Below are positions 49,166 through 61,539 of a stretch of 64,000 bases of DNA, piece after piece (position 1 is the first letter of the stretch; every line of letters starts with the position of its first letter). The stretch lies in contig JAKSZT010053887.1 in NCBI GenBank assembly GCA_026826555.1, positions 62,908,167 through 62,972,166 of the forward strand, read 5' to 3'. The stretch comes from Tolypeutes matacus. Its lineage: Eukaryota; Chordata; Mammalia; Cingulata; Chlamyphoridae. The position numbers were made by a program, and so were the translations under genes. A model generated the notes under the pieces. That model did no database searches and had not been told where the DNA came from. It worked only from the letters and a program-made list of their open reading frames with translations.

Positions 49166-49699
49166 AGAATTTTAAAAAAATTCAATCAAAGAAAGTGAAC
49201 AAAAGATTTTGTAACTGACCAAGTTGTCTTCAAATATCAAGGGTATAAAGAAAATAGTTTTCATCATGCAAGAACATAAGAAATTCTGAACCCATTAGTT
49301 CTCCTTGAGAAATCTACTGAAGGATGCATTTCAACCAACCAAGTGATGACTGGGAAAACTTCAGCAAAAAGATTAATGGTGAGCATTTAAAAATGTAGCC
49401 ATAAGACTAAAGCAAAGGTGAAGAAAAGGGTCAAAGACTAATAATGTACAAATACATGTTGTGACAAAGTAGAAATAATGCAACTAAAAATAGAATGAGA
49501 AGAGTAAGAGAGAAAATTAACTCATTCTATATAAAATAGGAAATACATGATACATTTATAAAGCATACAAAAATAAACCCCTGATAAACCAATGAAATAG
49601 ATCTTAAAAGTTAAATGAAAAAAACAAGACAATAAGGGCACATAAAAATGTATTAAGAGAAAGGTAACCCTAGATTAAAAACACAAATCCTCCTAAATA

Positions 49700-49738
<39 letters not shown>

Positions 49739-49900
49739 AATTAAGTAAAAACAAAGGATAATATCAAGTAGAGAAAAAGAAAAGACAAATCTAACAAAAT
49801 ACATGCAATTATAATATATTATGACAGAGATGAGAGCAAATATACTAGTCATATCAATAAAAGTGAGTGGGCTTAATTCACCTATCATATTGGTTCACAA
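49166..49900 (+). mobile_element. HAL1/L1 relic continuing into the ORF2 start, sense
   Basis: 'ttctgaacccattagttctccttgagaaatctactgaaggatg' matches the HAL1 block. Near 49850 'aaaagtgagtgggcttaattcacctatca' matches the start of L1 ORF2. Contains an (AAAT)n run at 49700-49739. Confidence 0.6.
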
Positions 49901-50636
49901 AATAAGACTCACTTTGTATCCCTATGCTAAGCACAGAAAATAAAAAATAGGCATGAAATAAATATTGGTTGAATGAACCAATGAGAGTTCAAGGGTTCTG
50001 CCATCTTGCTGATATGGAAGATAGAGATTTCACAACTGAGAAGTGGACATTAAACTGGAAAATACTTCACAGTTATAAATGTTACAAAATGTTTGTGTGT
50101 TTACATATGCATTGCTTATCAAAAATCTTTCAAAAGACTTCTTTCAGTAGAATTCATTTTAGTTACAAACAAATTGACTGGAAGCTTTAGAAAGATTGGG
50201 GTTTAAAAAAAAGCAGAGAAATATTCCATACATGTGTGGTGGATACTGCCTCATGTGCCATTCTTTGGGGAGAAAAGAGTCATGGAAAAAACTTCCATAT
50301 TCTTCCTGTAAGATTAAGTTGGAGAAAAATTGAGGTTTTTGCCTTTTCTTTTTCCTGAGGTATGAACAATTTAATACTTAGTCTAATGGATATTCCAGTA
50401 CTTGGGCCAAAGCTTGGAACATAACGGTGGAGTGAAACCAATGAATGGGAAGTACTTCGAAAGATTGACTTTACTAATTAGGGGAAAATGAGATTTTACT
50501 TCCAAGGATTAACAGGCAAACCAAGGACTTTAAAAAGTTGGCAAAAAGAGCTCTAAACTTAAACTGGGAGAAATTGTTATTAGGCAATAACAATTGATAG
50601 AAAGTATGAAATGTTTACTGTGGCAGTCATTGAGAA

Positions 50637-51240
50637 CAGCAGGCCTCATGAGGGCTCTAGAGACATCTAGACACTATAAGCAGGGCAGGCAGTCTCAAGA
50701 ATTCAGTGCCCTTTCAGTGGGCCTTACTTTTGAATTATGCTCCCCAGTGTAACAGAGTTAGACTCATTTATAGTTGCCCTACGCATGGCGATTTCTGCCC
50801 CTTTTGTTTGAACCAATAATTAGCCCTATACTTGTTAAATATATGTCCCAGAGACTTAAATCTTTGGTCCATTCGTGTGCCAGTTGAGCCTTGAATCTCA
50901 GCAGAGTTGCAACACCTACTCTCCAGGTCACTGGAGTCACCCAGGACAACTAACAAGGAGATGATGATGGACAATGCCCATCCCAAGGAACAGAGAGAGT
51001 CTGCAACTGTAAGCAAGATAGCTCCATCCATCTGCCCCATGGGATCTAAGCCCCCTCTCAACTAGAAACAGAGTGGGCATCACCATCCCCAAATCCTCAA
51101 GATTGGGGAATGAACAATGGATTAAAGCAGACTTATTATTATTCTATTATAGACTTATTATTCCAGCAATGGAAAAACTTTTATCATTTTTATGAAGGCA
51201 GTGGCCACCAGAGGTTTGGAAGGGAGGGAGAAGAAAGAAT
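50637..51240 (+). mobile_element. Xenarthran L1-type 3' UTR, left part
   Basis: Co-linear with 36590-37200. Interrupted after 51240 by a solo LTR and resumes at 51884. Confidence 0.65.
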
Positions 51241-51883
51241 AGGTGTGTAGCAGTTTGGCATTATTTATGAATTCTAAAAATAGATATTGGATTATGTTTG
51301 TAAACTGGTCTGTCCCTTTGGGCATATTAGATTGTATTGGATTCAGAGGTTTCACTTTTACTTGATTAAACTATGATTAAGGCTTTGATTGGGCTACATC
51401 AGTAGAACGTTGAATCCCTGACTCACAGAGAAAACCACAAGGCAAAGCAGATTTGATGCTGGAACTCTGGGAAGTAAACACACAGGAGAAGAACACAGAG
51501 GAATAGAGATGGCTCCATAGACACCGCAAGGCCCCAGGTAGAGAGAGAGCCTGATAGTCTACAGCAACCTTGTGAAGAGAGCGGAGCAGCTGAGCCCAGA
51601 GAGAAATGAGCCCTGGGAGAGAGATGAGACTTATCCCAGTCTACAGCTTATATTGGAAGAAGATGGGACCACAGAGCCTTAATAGGAAGAGGAAGGCTGG
51701 ACTCTTGCAGACATTGGCAGCCATCTTACTCCAACACATGGCAATGGACTTTGGTGAGGGAAGTAACTTATGCTTTATGGCCTGGTAACTGTAAGCTTCT
51801 ACCTCAAATAAATATCCTTTATAAAAGCCAACAGGTTTCTGGTATTTTGCATCAGCACCCCTTTGGCTGACTAATACAAGGTG
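51241..51883 (+). mobile_element. MaLR-type solo LTR with perfect 5-bp duplication
   Basis: 633 bp (51246-51878), starting TGTAGCAG and ending TAATACA, flanked by AGGTG on both sides. It has an AATAAA-bearing 3' part ('ctacctcaaataaatatcc'). ERVL/MaLR-like by its start and end; a different family from the 15489 copy. No viral genes. Confidence 0.92.
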
Positions 51884-52240
51884 TAATACGGGGCATTTTT
51901 GGGAAATTGCAATTGTCCTGCATAACATTGCAATGGTGGATACAGGCCATTATATATTTTGTCAAAATCTACAAAATTGTGTAGAATAGAGTGTAGACTA
52001 TAATGTAAATTATAGTCCACCATTGGTAGCAATGCTTCTATATGTGTTCATCAATTGTGTCAAATGCACTACACTAATGAAGGATGTTGTTGGTGTGGGA
52101 GGGTTTGGGAGGGTTAGGGGGTAGGGCATATGGGAATCCCCTATATTTTTTATTTAACATTTATGTAATCTAAAGTTTTTTTAAAAGAAAATTTAAAATT
52201 TAAAATAAATTTTTAAAAAATTATAGCAGTAAGACCAAAA
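51884..52240 (+). mobile_element. Xenarthran L1-type 3' UTR, right part and tail
   Basis: Continues 'taatacggggcatttttggg' through 'gtgttcatcaattgtgtcaaatgcac' to an A-rich tail near 52230. Confidence 0.7.
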
Positions 52241-53495
52241 AAAAAAAAAAAAAAGTATGAGATGGATCAGGTTTCTATAATTTTATTTTTTAATGTCCTT
52301 GCTTCATATAGAATATTCTAGCATAATTATAATTAAATATATATAGTGAATGTATATTTTTATGTATATGCTATACAGTGATATATTTTTAATCTGAAAT
52401 TTAGTTAAGTGTAATTCATATTACAAAGTCAGATTGTAAAATAGCAGTTCCCGATTTGAGTATTTTATAGATATACAACATTTTAAAAATTGTCACAGAT
52501 TTCACAATCTTTTATTTTCCAAATAAGGTAACTAAAGCAACAGCAAAAACAACAAAAATACTATATACTTTCATCATCATTTCTAAATTGAAAAGATATA
52601 TTAGGTAATCCAAATAGCAAAAACACTATCTTAAAGTAAAGATAATCCTTTAAGTAAACAAATGTTGCTTTATAAAACTCTGCTATACATGCATTGTCTT
52701 TATTTTCCTTTTTGGCCCTTGGCTTTACTGATACTAACCTTGGACAAGTTTTTGGTTTTGGAAGCCACTGCTCTGGAGTTTATTCTAGAAAAGGGAACAA
52801 GCTGCTAGTGTGTGCATAAAAGTATAGGGACATTCTATTTATTTGGCAGATTTATCATCCCTGAAACCCATGTAGGTCCATAGGGCGTGTCCCACTAATA
52901 TAACTCATGAATCATGGTATGAAAACATCATTACACAAGAGATTTATGTGAAATATGAAAAAAACATTTTCTTGCTTTCAGATAAATAATGAAATGAGTT
53001 AACAACAGTTCTACTCTGGACATCTGAAAAATATGAGTAAAGGATGGTTTTGATAAAAGGTGCAAGAGGATCAACTAAATGATATTTGATGTTATAGCAT
53101 CCCTGATTCTTGGAACAGTATAATTTTTCTCATATATATATCATCTTGTTTAGCCTAACACAAGCTAAATACTATGACCTGTAGTCTTTACTCACTTCAG
53201 TGGAAATGGCAGCTAGCCAAATGCCAAATGCAACTCACTTTCTAAAAATTTCATTTGCATAAATATGATGTAATATGTGCTAAAAGTACAACTGTGCTTT
53301 GCCAAAGACTGTTAAAATTACTGATGTTACCAGCCATAATGAGTTGCTTCTTTAGAAGGGAGATTAATAAACCTTATGCCTTTAATGAAGCCATTGTATT
53401 CTCTAAACTTCTTTATTGCACTCCAGTTTTTATCTCCAAATTTTGGTCAATATAATGATGTTGACATCTATTATATTAATCTTGAAAAAACATAT
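52241..53495. other. No gene or repeat recognised
   Basis: AT-rich, nothing supported. Confidence 0.4.
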
Positions 53496-53499
53496 TCAA

Positions 53500-53650
53500 G
53501 ATTGAAATGATGAATGCACAATTATGAGATTATACCAAATACTATTATTGTACACATTGAATGAATTGGATGCTTTGTTAATATGTACCAATAAAATAGA
53601 TTTGTTTAAAAAATAAATAAATAAAAATAAATAAATAAAAAATAAAAATG
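53500..53650 (+). mobile_element. L1 3' terminal fragment, sense
   Basis: 'gatgaatgcacaattatgagattatacc...attgtacacattgaatgaattggatgc' then an A-rich tail with (AAAT) units; same end as 61105-61230. Confidence 0.6.
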
Positions 53651-53903
53651 TGCATAGTTACCAACACAAAATTTCCATATAATTTAATAAAAAGATATAT
53701 TTTTAATATATTTGAATTTTTATTTGATTTCAACTTTTTAAATTCTGGAAGAAGGCAGTAGAAGCCATGTGTTTTGCTGGGACTGAAAATAAAATTCTAA
53801 CAAAGAAATAATAAAAAAAAAACCATATTCTTCCTAGAAATTTATAATGTACTGGGTACTTTCCTCTTTGAAATCAATTAACCTGTCATTAACAATAAAA
53901 TCA

Positions 53904-54107
53904 CTGTTAAATGTGTTTTTTTTTTTTAAGATTTTATTTATTCATTCATTCATCCCCCCCTTGCTGCTTGTGCTCGCTGGGTCAGCTAACCATGCCGTGC
54001 GGGCGGGCTTGCCTTCACCAGGAGGCCCCGGGAACCGAACCCAGGGCCTCCCATATGGCAAACGGGAGCCCCACTGATTGAGCCACAGCCGCTTCCCTGT
54101 TAAATGT
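53904..54107 (-). mobile_element. DAS SINE, antisense, with target-site duplication
   Basis: Complete SINE read on the minus strand (gggaagcggctgtggctca ... B-box ggttcggttcccgggg). Perfect 11-bp duplication ctgttaaatgt at 53904-53914 and 54097-54107. Confidence 0.95.
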
Positions 54108-54584
54108 TTTTTGACAATCATTACAATGAAACCCCATTTCTAATCTTACTTTGTTGGAGTCTCTTAGACTACTAACTGGCTTTATACTTTAATGTTAGGC
54201 ATGTAGTCTGGTGGAAATAAATCTAAAGGTTCCAAGCAATTTTACTTAATCTGAAATCATTTTAGTTACGGAAATACCACATAGCCTGGCAGTCTTGAAA
54301 GAAGTGATTTAAAAGACCTCTTATGATAAGAACCAAACAAAAATCAAAAATGGTATTTTAAAATATTTCCTATTTTTTCAGTGAATGACAATTTGACAGC
54401 ATTATTTGGTGAATAAGACCAAAATGTTGAATGGTCATTGCTTATAAAAATCATAGGATAAATCCATTTTTATAAAAGGCTTTGATATAAACTTAAAATT
54501 ATTTTTCAGGTAGAGTAAAAATTCTATCATATTTCATCAAAAGGCAGATCCTTCTGTGTATGCTAGGCACTGTGCTACAGGTTT

Positions 54585-55043
54585 TGTATTAGTCAGGATT
54601 CTCTAGGGAAGCAGAATCAACAGGAGATATCTGTAAATAGTATGAGATTTTATAAAATTCTCTCACGTGACCATGGGGATGCACAAGTCCAGATTCTGCA
54701 GGCAGGCTGCAAACCAGGGGTTCTGATGAAGGTCCGATGAAGGTCCTTGATGAGCTCCCAGGAGACGAGACGATAACTGTTCAAAGATGAGCTGGGAAAT
54801 TCTGTCTGAATGCTGAAATCACTTCCCCTTTTAAGGCATTCAACTAATTGGATAAAATGACACTCACTGCTGGCAGCAATCTCCCTGGCTGATTGTAAAT
54901 GTAATCAGTCATCTATGCAGTATACTCACTGATGACTAAAGTCCATAAATGTCCTTGCATTACAGTTAGCCCAGAGCTTGCCTGACCAAACAACTGGGCA
55001 CAATTACCTGGCCAGGGGTTGACACATTAGCTTAACCATCACA
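54585..55043 (-). mobile_element. Solo LTR, antisense
   Basis: TGTATTAGTCAGGATTCTCT ... ACCATCACA: TG/CA ends, with start sequence typical of antisense mammalian MLT/ERVL-type LTRs. Flanks show only weak duplication. No internal genes. Confidence 0.65.
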
Positions 55044-55169
55044 TAGTTGAAATATAATATTGAAGAAGTAAGATTTCTTCAAGGAAGAAGCTTACATTGA
55101 GATGGGGAAAGAAATAATAGGAAATTATTAATAAGCATGGAAAGTGCTATAATACAAGTAACCTTTGAA

Positions 55170-56431
55170 CAGTGTGGGATCCCTTAGAAGGCACAAAATC
55201 TATTGGGGGGGGAGGAAGGTTAGAGAATTTTTTCTGTTAAAATTGGCATCGAGGTTAACACCTGAATGGTAAGCAGGAGGCAGGTAGGCAAAGAAAGAAG
55301 AGTTTCAGGAGACAAGAGAACACTTGCAGAATCCTAGATATGAGAGACAACATTGAGAGTTTGGGGATCTTTGGTAGTTTAGTGTGGTGATGATTTAGAA
55401 TGGAAGAGAGAATAAAAAGTGAGAGATGAAGCTGAAGACCATGAAGAGCTTTATATGTGGGGTGGCCATATAAATTATGATTGGAGCTAGGGCCCTTTTG
55501 AAAGTGAAAGGGTCAAATAGGACCCTGGAACTTCAAAGCATAAATGGGGACTATCACAGGCAAATGGGAATATGGTCTCCTAATTTTATGAAGGAGTTTA
55601 ACTTGATCTTGATAGGAATACAGAACCATTAAGGGAGTGATATGATCAGCTTTGGGCTTTAAAGAGATCACCTGACCTTATTTTAGAGAATGGATTGGAG
55701 GGAGCAAAACTGGAAGCAGAGGGACCACTTAGGAGAGTCTTGCAGAAGTCCAGTAATTATTCCAAGAAGATGGAGTGTGGTGGAAGATTTGAGAAACTCT
55801 AGAAGTTATCACTGATAGGACTGATAGAACATGGCAGATAAAGGGGAAGAAAAATCAAAGATGATATCTCAGATTTCTGGCATTGACAGCTAGGATCCTG
55901 GTGATACCATGCACTGAGAGAAGTCACTACCAGAGGAACAAGTGTGGTGGTAGGAAAATGAATTTACCTTTAGAAAATGTTGGATTTGAGAAGCATCAAT
56001 GACATCCATATGGAACTATCTGGTAAGCAGGTGGTCATATGGGTTTGGAGCTCAGAAGACTTGTAGACTAGATATACTGCTTTGAGAGTTTTCTACAGAT
56101 TCTCAATAATTGAAACCATAGGACTGGATCAGATTGCTCAAAGAAAATGCAAAGGGTCAGGAAAGAAGAGAGATCTAGACCAAACTCTGAAGAATGCCAA
56201 CCTTTAAATGACAGGCAGGGGGAAAAGAGAGCAAATAAGATGGAGAAGGATTAGAGAGATAGGAACAAACAAAGTGAGAAAGTATGTCGGGTGTCTCAAA
56301 CACTAAAGGAAGAGTGTTACAAGAAAAAATTCAAAAGCTGCAGATGGCATTAATATAAGGTAATCACTTCTAGTGATCTTGGTAAGAGCACATGTAATGA
56401 CCTTAGGACAGAAGCCAGAAATCAGGAGGTC
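55170..56431 (-). mobile_element. Long L2 LINE copy, antisense, left part
   Basis: Follows the reverse of the L2 3' coding region for over 1 kb: 'accatgaagagctttatatgtgg', 'agggagtgatatgatcagctttggg', 'agaatggattggagggagcaaaactgg', 'cagatttctggcattgac', 'tttggagctcagaa'. Highly degraded. Confidence 0.75.
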
Positions 56432-56646
56432 AAGAATAAATGGTGGGAAGCGGCTGTGGCTCAATCAGTAGGGCTCCCGTTTACCATATGGGAGGCCCCG
56501 GGTTCGGTTCCCGGGGCCTCCTGGTGAAGGCAAGCTCGCCCGTGCGGCGTGGTTAGCTGACCCAGCGAGCACGAGCAGCAAGGGGGGGATAAATGAATAA
56601 ATAAATAAAATCTTTAAAAAAAATAAATAAATAAAGAATAAATGGT
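56432..56646 (+). mobile_element. DAS SINE with target-site duplication, nested in L2
   Basis: Very well-preserved copy (56445-56633) with CpG-rich head, 'ccgggttcggttcccggggc', and a simple tail. Perfect 13-bp duplication aagaataaatggt. Its preserved CpGs suggest a young insertion. Confidence 0.95.
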
Positions 56647-56870
56647 AAGTAAGGGAGTAAAGATAGGGAAAACAACTGTCTCAAGAGACTTAGCTATAAA
56701 GGGGAAGCAATGCAGAATTTATTGCAGATTTGAGCCTGTTCTAGGATGTTAAGAAGGAGCCAGTACAGAGGGACAGGGAAGTTGCCAGGAGAAGAGAAAG
56801 AGGTAATTGGTTGAGTGTAATCTCTGAGGAAATGGAAGGGGAAAGAGTTAAGATTGAGGGTTTCACTTTA
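56647..56870 (-). mobile_element. L2 LINE, antisense, right part
   Basis: Continues the L2 of 55170-56431 after the SINE ('ggatgttaagaaggagccagtac...ggaaatggaaggggaaagagtt'). Confidence 0.55.
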
Positions 56871-57299
56871 GATACTCCCGAGGGACAATTGTTCCCTTGT
56901 AACAAGGAAAGAGAAAACAAAATGTACAAATACAGGCAAATCTGTAGACATGATCTAAAGTTGAGAGAACTTACCTACTCAAGGCATCTGTTTCCCCTGA
57001 GAGGTAGAAGGTGAGGTTCTTAGCTGAGAGAGAGAGGAAAATAAGAATATTTGTCAGGCAAATGAACAATCAAGCTGTTAAGAGTCCATGCGTAGGAGAA
57101 TTCTGTAAAAAGCTTCATGCCCAACAAATTAAATCAATTACAAGCTATTTTACAGTAAAATGTTTCCATTTTTGGCCATTTGATATTCAGAATTACTTTT
57201 AAGTAATTTCTTGTAGAACACCATTTTCACAAATCAATTTAAAATATTTTTTTTCCAGAATACTCTATTTCAACAATGAAAAGAGTAGTCACTCTTCCC

Positions 57300-57470
57300 T
57301 GTGTTACAAAAGATGATCTGCATATTAGGATCAACTGTAGGAATTTTAAAAACAAAACAAAGTTTGGCTTCTCCCTGGGGTATTTAAATCAGATTATCTG
57401 AAGGTGGAGGAGCCCAAATATCAAGTTAAGTGATTCCAATGTGCAGCTGTGTATGGTTGAGAATGATTGA
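57300..57470 (+). mobile_element. MER5A-like hAT element
   Basis: 'gcatattaggatcaactgtaggaattttaaaaa', a middle 'tttggcttctccctgggg' and a closing 'gtgattccaatgtgcagctgtg...ttgagaatgattg' in MER5A order. Confidence 0.6.
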
Positions 57471-57603
57471 ACTTAACTACAAAGTTCAAAAATTTCAATT
57501 TCTTATTCTTAAAATTTGTAAAGCATTATTGTATTTTTTTCATTAGTGGAGACCATCTTTATAACACAACTGGGTTGTAAAGACTTTTATATGGATAGTC
57601 AAG

Positions 57604-58075
57604 TGTGGCAAGGATGAGTGACACCAGAGATGTAAGAAATTAAAGTTTATTATTCTCAAAGTTGTTAGAACAAAGACGAGCAGTATGCCTCACAGGACCA
57701 CATGAGGAAACACATCAGGGGTGTAGACTCAAACAAGCAGGCCAAGAGCAAAGGTTACAGTAGACCTGAGGACTACGCCATCATAATGTAACATGACTGG
57801 AGCTGAAGCGCTGCTTAGGCAAGAGAATGGATTAGGGGGTTGGTATTTAACTTTTGGGAGGGCACAAACCTATGTAAGACTCTGGCAGGAAATGGAGAAG
57901 CTGTTAATGTTGTATAAGCAGGAGTAGGGCTGGTCACGGGGCCTAACAACAGGGTCTAAGGTGCTGAGGCCTCATGATAATTCAAGGGCCCCTACGTTAC
58001 TTACTAAGGACAGGTTGGAGACGCTAAGGCTTCGTGACAGTATAGAAAGCCCCTACTTTATTTTAACTCACTACA
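57604..58075 (-). mobile_element. Probable ERV solo LTR, antisense
   Basis: 472 bp with TG...CA ends. On the minus strand it starts TGTAGTGAGTTAAAATAAAG and carries AATAAA about 45 bp before its end, as in an LTR R/U5 region. Flanking pentamers tcaag and acaat match at only three of five bases. No internal viral sequence. Confidence 0.5.
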
Positions 58076-58221
58076 ACAATAAACAATAATAAAAGAAAGT
58101 GCATTATTTCTCTTGGCTATATAATTTAAATCTTAATATTAGTTTAAATAGTATTATACTTTTATGGAAAGTTTTATACTTAGGTATTATTTTCTAATTT
58201 AAAAAATTTGTTCTTCAGAGG

Positions 58222-58859
58222 ATTGTGGGAAGATGATGACAGACTAACAGGCAGAGATCAATGTTCTCACAAAATCAATGGAGAAAGAAACAACAGCTGT
58301 CTGAGGGACCTGCTTTGGGGGTCAGCAGATCAGGACAGTGCTACACAACTCCCAGGAGGGTGAGGGATAGAGAGACAAAGAACCCGAAATGACAAACATG
58401 AGTTACCAAGCCCCTGTGGCAGCCGGGAAGGGCTCCCTTCCCCCACCCTCAAGATATTAAGCTGGGTTAAAACACCTGGCTCACTGCAGCAGACTGAGAA
58501 GGGAGCAGACATCTTCCTCCCTGTCAGCTGTTTCACAGGAAAAGGGAGGGGAGGTTGGAATGCTTTCCTTCAGTGAATTCCGCCAGCAGAGTCTGCTTGG
58601 AATCTCCCATCTGGAGAATCAACACAGGAACATAGGAAAGCAGAGACTGAAACACCTCCATGGAAAAGTGCATTGAATAACACCATCTACTGGCCAGTCT
58701 TGAAATTGCATGAACAAAAGCTGTTCACGCTCTCTGTATCCAACCCATGGGAGAAAATCTGCACCCTACTAGTGAGTCCCTGACCCAATTTTGATAACTT
58801 AAGCTAGGAAATTTTAATGACTTAGAATAAGTTGAACCAAATATCAAAGAAGAGCTGTG

Positions 58860-58897
<38 letters not shown>

Positions 58898-60084
58898 AAT
58901 AAGCAAGAGGGAGAAATTAGCCATCAGAGTAAATTCACCAACATAATCAGATGCCTAGAAATCAGCAAAAAATTACAAGCCATACTAGGAAACAGGAAGA
59001 GATGGCCCAGCCAAAAGAACAAACCAATGAGATATGGGATTTAATACAATTAATCAATGATAATCACACAACTCTCCTAAATCACTTCAAAGAATTTAAA
59101 GAAACTATGACTAAAGAAATAAAGAATATATTAAGAAGACACTGGAAGAGCATAAAGAACAATTTGAAAGCCTGCAAAGAAAAGAAACAGAGCTTATGGA
59201 ATGAAAGACACAATGGATGCAATAAAAATACATTAGAGGCACATAAGAGCAGATTTGAACTGCTTGAAGACAGAATTAGTGATTTCAAAGAGAGAACATC
59301 TGAACTGGAAAAGACAGGGTAACAGAAAGAGAAGAGAATGGAAAAAATGGGACAGAATCTCAGGTGAAACACACAAACATTTACATTATTGGTGTCCCAG
59401 AAGGAGAACAGAATAGAAAAGGCGCAGAAAGAATATATGAGGAAATAATGACTGAAAACTTCCAACCCTTATGAAAGACAGAAATATCAATATCCAAGAA
59501 GGACAACACACCCCAGACAGAATAAATCCAAATAGACTTACCCTGAGACACCTACTATTCAGAATGACAAATATCAGAGATAAAGAGAGAACTCTGAAGG
59601 CAGCAAGAGAAAAGCAAAGCATCACATACAAGGGAAACTTGATAAGATTAAATGCTGACCTCTCATCAGAAACCATGGAGGCAAGAAGAAAGTGGTATCG
59701 TGTATTTAAGATACTGAAAGAGAAAAACTGCCAGCCAAGAATTCTGTATCTGGCAAAGCTGTCCTTCAAAAACAAAGGTGAGTTCAAAGTCTTCATAGAT
59801 AGATAAACAAAAACTGATAGAATATGTTACCAAATGTGCAAGAGATACTAAAGGGGGTGCCACAGCCTGAAAGGAAAAAACAATGGTGAGAGATTTAGAG
59901 AAGAGTTTAAAAATGAAGATTATTAGGAAGGGTAAACTAAAGGATAAGAGACACACAATAGAACGATATGACAACAGAGAGCCAAAGGACAAAATGGATG
60001 AAGTAAGTATTGCCTTTAAAGTAATAACACTGACTGTTAATGGATTGAACTCCCCAATCAAAAGGCATAGACTGATAGAATGGA

Positions 60085-60116
<32 letters not shown>

Positions 60117-60240
60117 GCTGTCTATATGTTGTCTACAAGAGACCCACCTCAGACATAAGGATACAACCAGGTTAAAAGTGAAAGGTTGATAAAAGGTATT
60201 CCACACAAACAGTAACCAAAAAAGAGCTGGAGTAGACCAG
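58222..60240 (+). mobile_element. L1 5' end, ORF1 and start of ORF2, sense, 3'-truncated
   Basis: Starts 'tgggaagatgatgacagacta', an L1 5' UTR start, then about 640 bp of UTR and an A36 tract at 58860-58895. ORF1 (broken) spans roughly 58950-59810, with a coiled coil and a C-terminal part near TLKAAREKQSITYKGN. The ORF2 start lies near 60000-60060 (LTVNGLNSPIKRHR). An A-rich run at 60086-60118 and loss of homology near 60240 end it. Confidence 0.8.
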
Positions 60241-60900
60241 ATAAATGTAAAAAAATAACATTATAATATATGAACAATAATTACTCAGTGCAACTGGCAA
60301 ATTGTTCCTGTGAAAATCTGTAATTTTCTTCACACAAAATAAACACTTGCTTTTAATTGACAAGGGCTGGAGAAGAGATATATTTTTGGATACTTCATTT
60401 TTCTTTAACCCTTTCTTATTCATACTCTTTATTTAAAATAATCTATCTGGATCAATAATGATTTAGTGTGACTACTGTTGAATAAGATTTTGAGTTTTTC
60501 CGCCTCATAAAATTATGACTTGGCAAATTGTTATCTGCTGTAATTCATTCCAATAAGATGTAAAGAATTCTCAAATAGGAATTTGATTATCTAGAAAGAA
60601 TTATGGCCTAAATGGAAATTAAATAACTAAACCAATAATTTATTTCATTCTTAGAGACTATGATGTCCAATAGTTAGAGCTGTAATATAAAAATTAGAAT
60701 TATGTTATAATTAATTTCTATTATATTTGAATTATTACTTACATTTATAAAGATTTGTTGCTATGCTATCTACTTTTTATAATTGATTATATTAAATCTA
60801 ACCTGGCCTTGCACTCTTGTTTAAAATTAGCAATTTCTTTCCATCTATTTTTCAAATAAATTTACAGTCTTACAATATATAGGACATTTTAGCAGCTTTA
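60241..60900. other. No gene or repeat recognised
   Basis: AT-rich, nothing supported. Confidence 0.4.
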
Positions 60901-60902
60901 AA

Positions 60903-60990
60903 AAAAAAGCCATTGATTATACACTTTGGATAGATTGTATGGTATGTGAATATATCTCAATAAAACTGCTTAATAAACAAATAATTGTGC
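60903..60990 (+). mobile_element. L1 3' terminal fragment, sense
   Basis: 'cattgattatacactttggatagattgtatggtatgtgaatatatctcaataaaactgc' is a typical L1 3' end. Confidence 0.6.
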
Positions 60991-61084
60991 AAGGATAGGC
61001 AGAAATAGCAGATATGTGAAGCAGGGGAAGCAGAAAGATTGAGAGGTGAGGAATTTTCTTGTCTTTTTTTTTTTAATTACTATT

Positions 61085-61230
61085 ATTATTGAAATAATGG
61101 AAATGCTTTAATAATGATTGAAGTGATGAAAGCACAACTATGTGATTATAACAAATACCATTGATTGTACACTTTGGATAAATTGTATGCTTTAATAATA
61201 AGTGTCAAAATTGATTTGTTAAAAAATTAG
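61085..61230 (+). mobile_element. L1 3' terminal fragment, sense
   Basis: Second, similar end: 'gatgaaagcacaactatgtgattataac' and 'cattgattgtacactttggataaattgtatgc'. Confidence 0.6.
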
Positions 61231-61307
61231 TTCTTCAGACTTTACAGCAAAGTTTAGACACCCAAAAACACATGCATATATATACATATGTGTATAAATA
61301 ATTGCAC

Positions 61308-61400
61308 TTTTTTTTTTTTTTTTTGAGGTGCCGGAGATTGAACCGGTACGCGAATGTGTGAAGCCGGTGCTCAACCACTGAGCCACAATGCCTCCAACTG
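61308..61400 (-). mobile_element. Short DAS SINE, antisense
   Basis: T17 tract then 'gaggtgccggagattgaaccgg' (reverse B-box) and 'ctcaaccactgagccaca' (reverse A-box). Confidence 0.8.
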
Positions 61401-61520
61401 GTTTTTTTGTTTGTTTTGATTGTTTGTTTGTTTTAGTAGGCACCAGGAACTGAACCCAGGACCTCCCATGTGGGAAGCAGGCACTCAATTGCCTGAGCCA
61501 CATCCACTCCCACACGCACA
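61401..61520 (-). mobile_element. Short DAS SINE, antisense, adjacent copy
   Basis: T-rich tract with (TTTG) units, then 'ggaactgaacccaggacctcc' and 'caattgcctgagccacatcc'. Immediately follows the previous SINE. Confidence 0.8.
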
Positions 61521-61539
61521 TTTTTAAATTCAAGTTTAT

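Noticed and set aside
58951..59806. Frames of 123 and 111 codons (and antisense 136 codons) considered as a host gene
   Set aside because: They are L1 ORF1 pieces in two frames; the antisense frames are their shadows.
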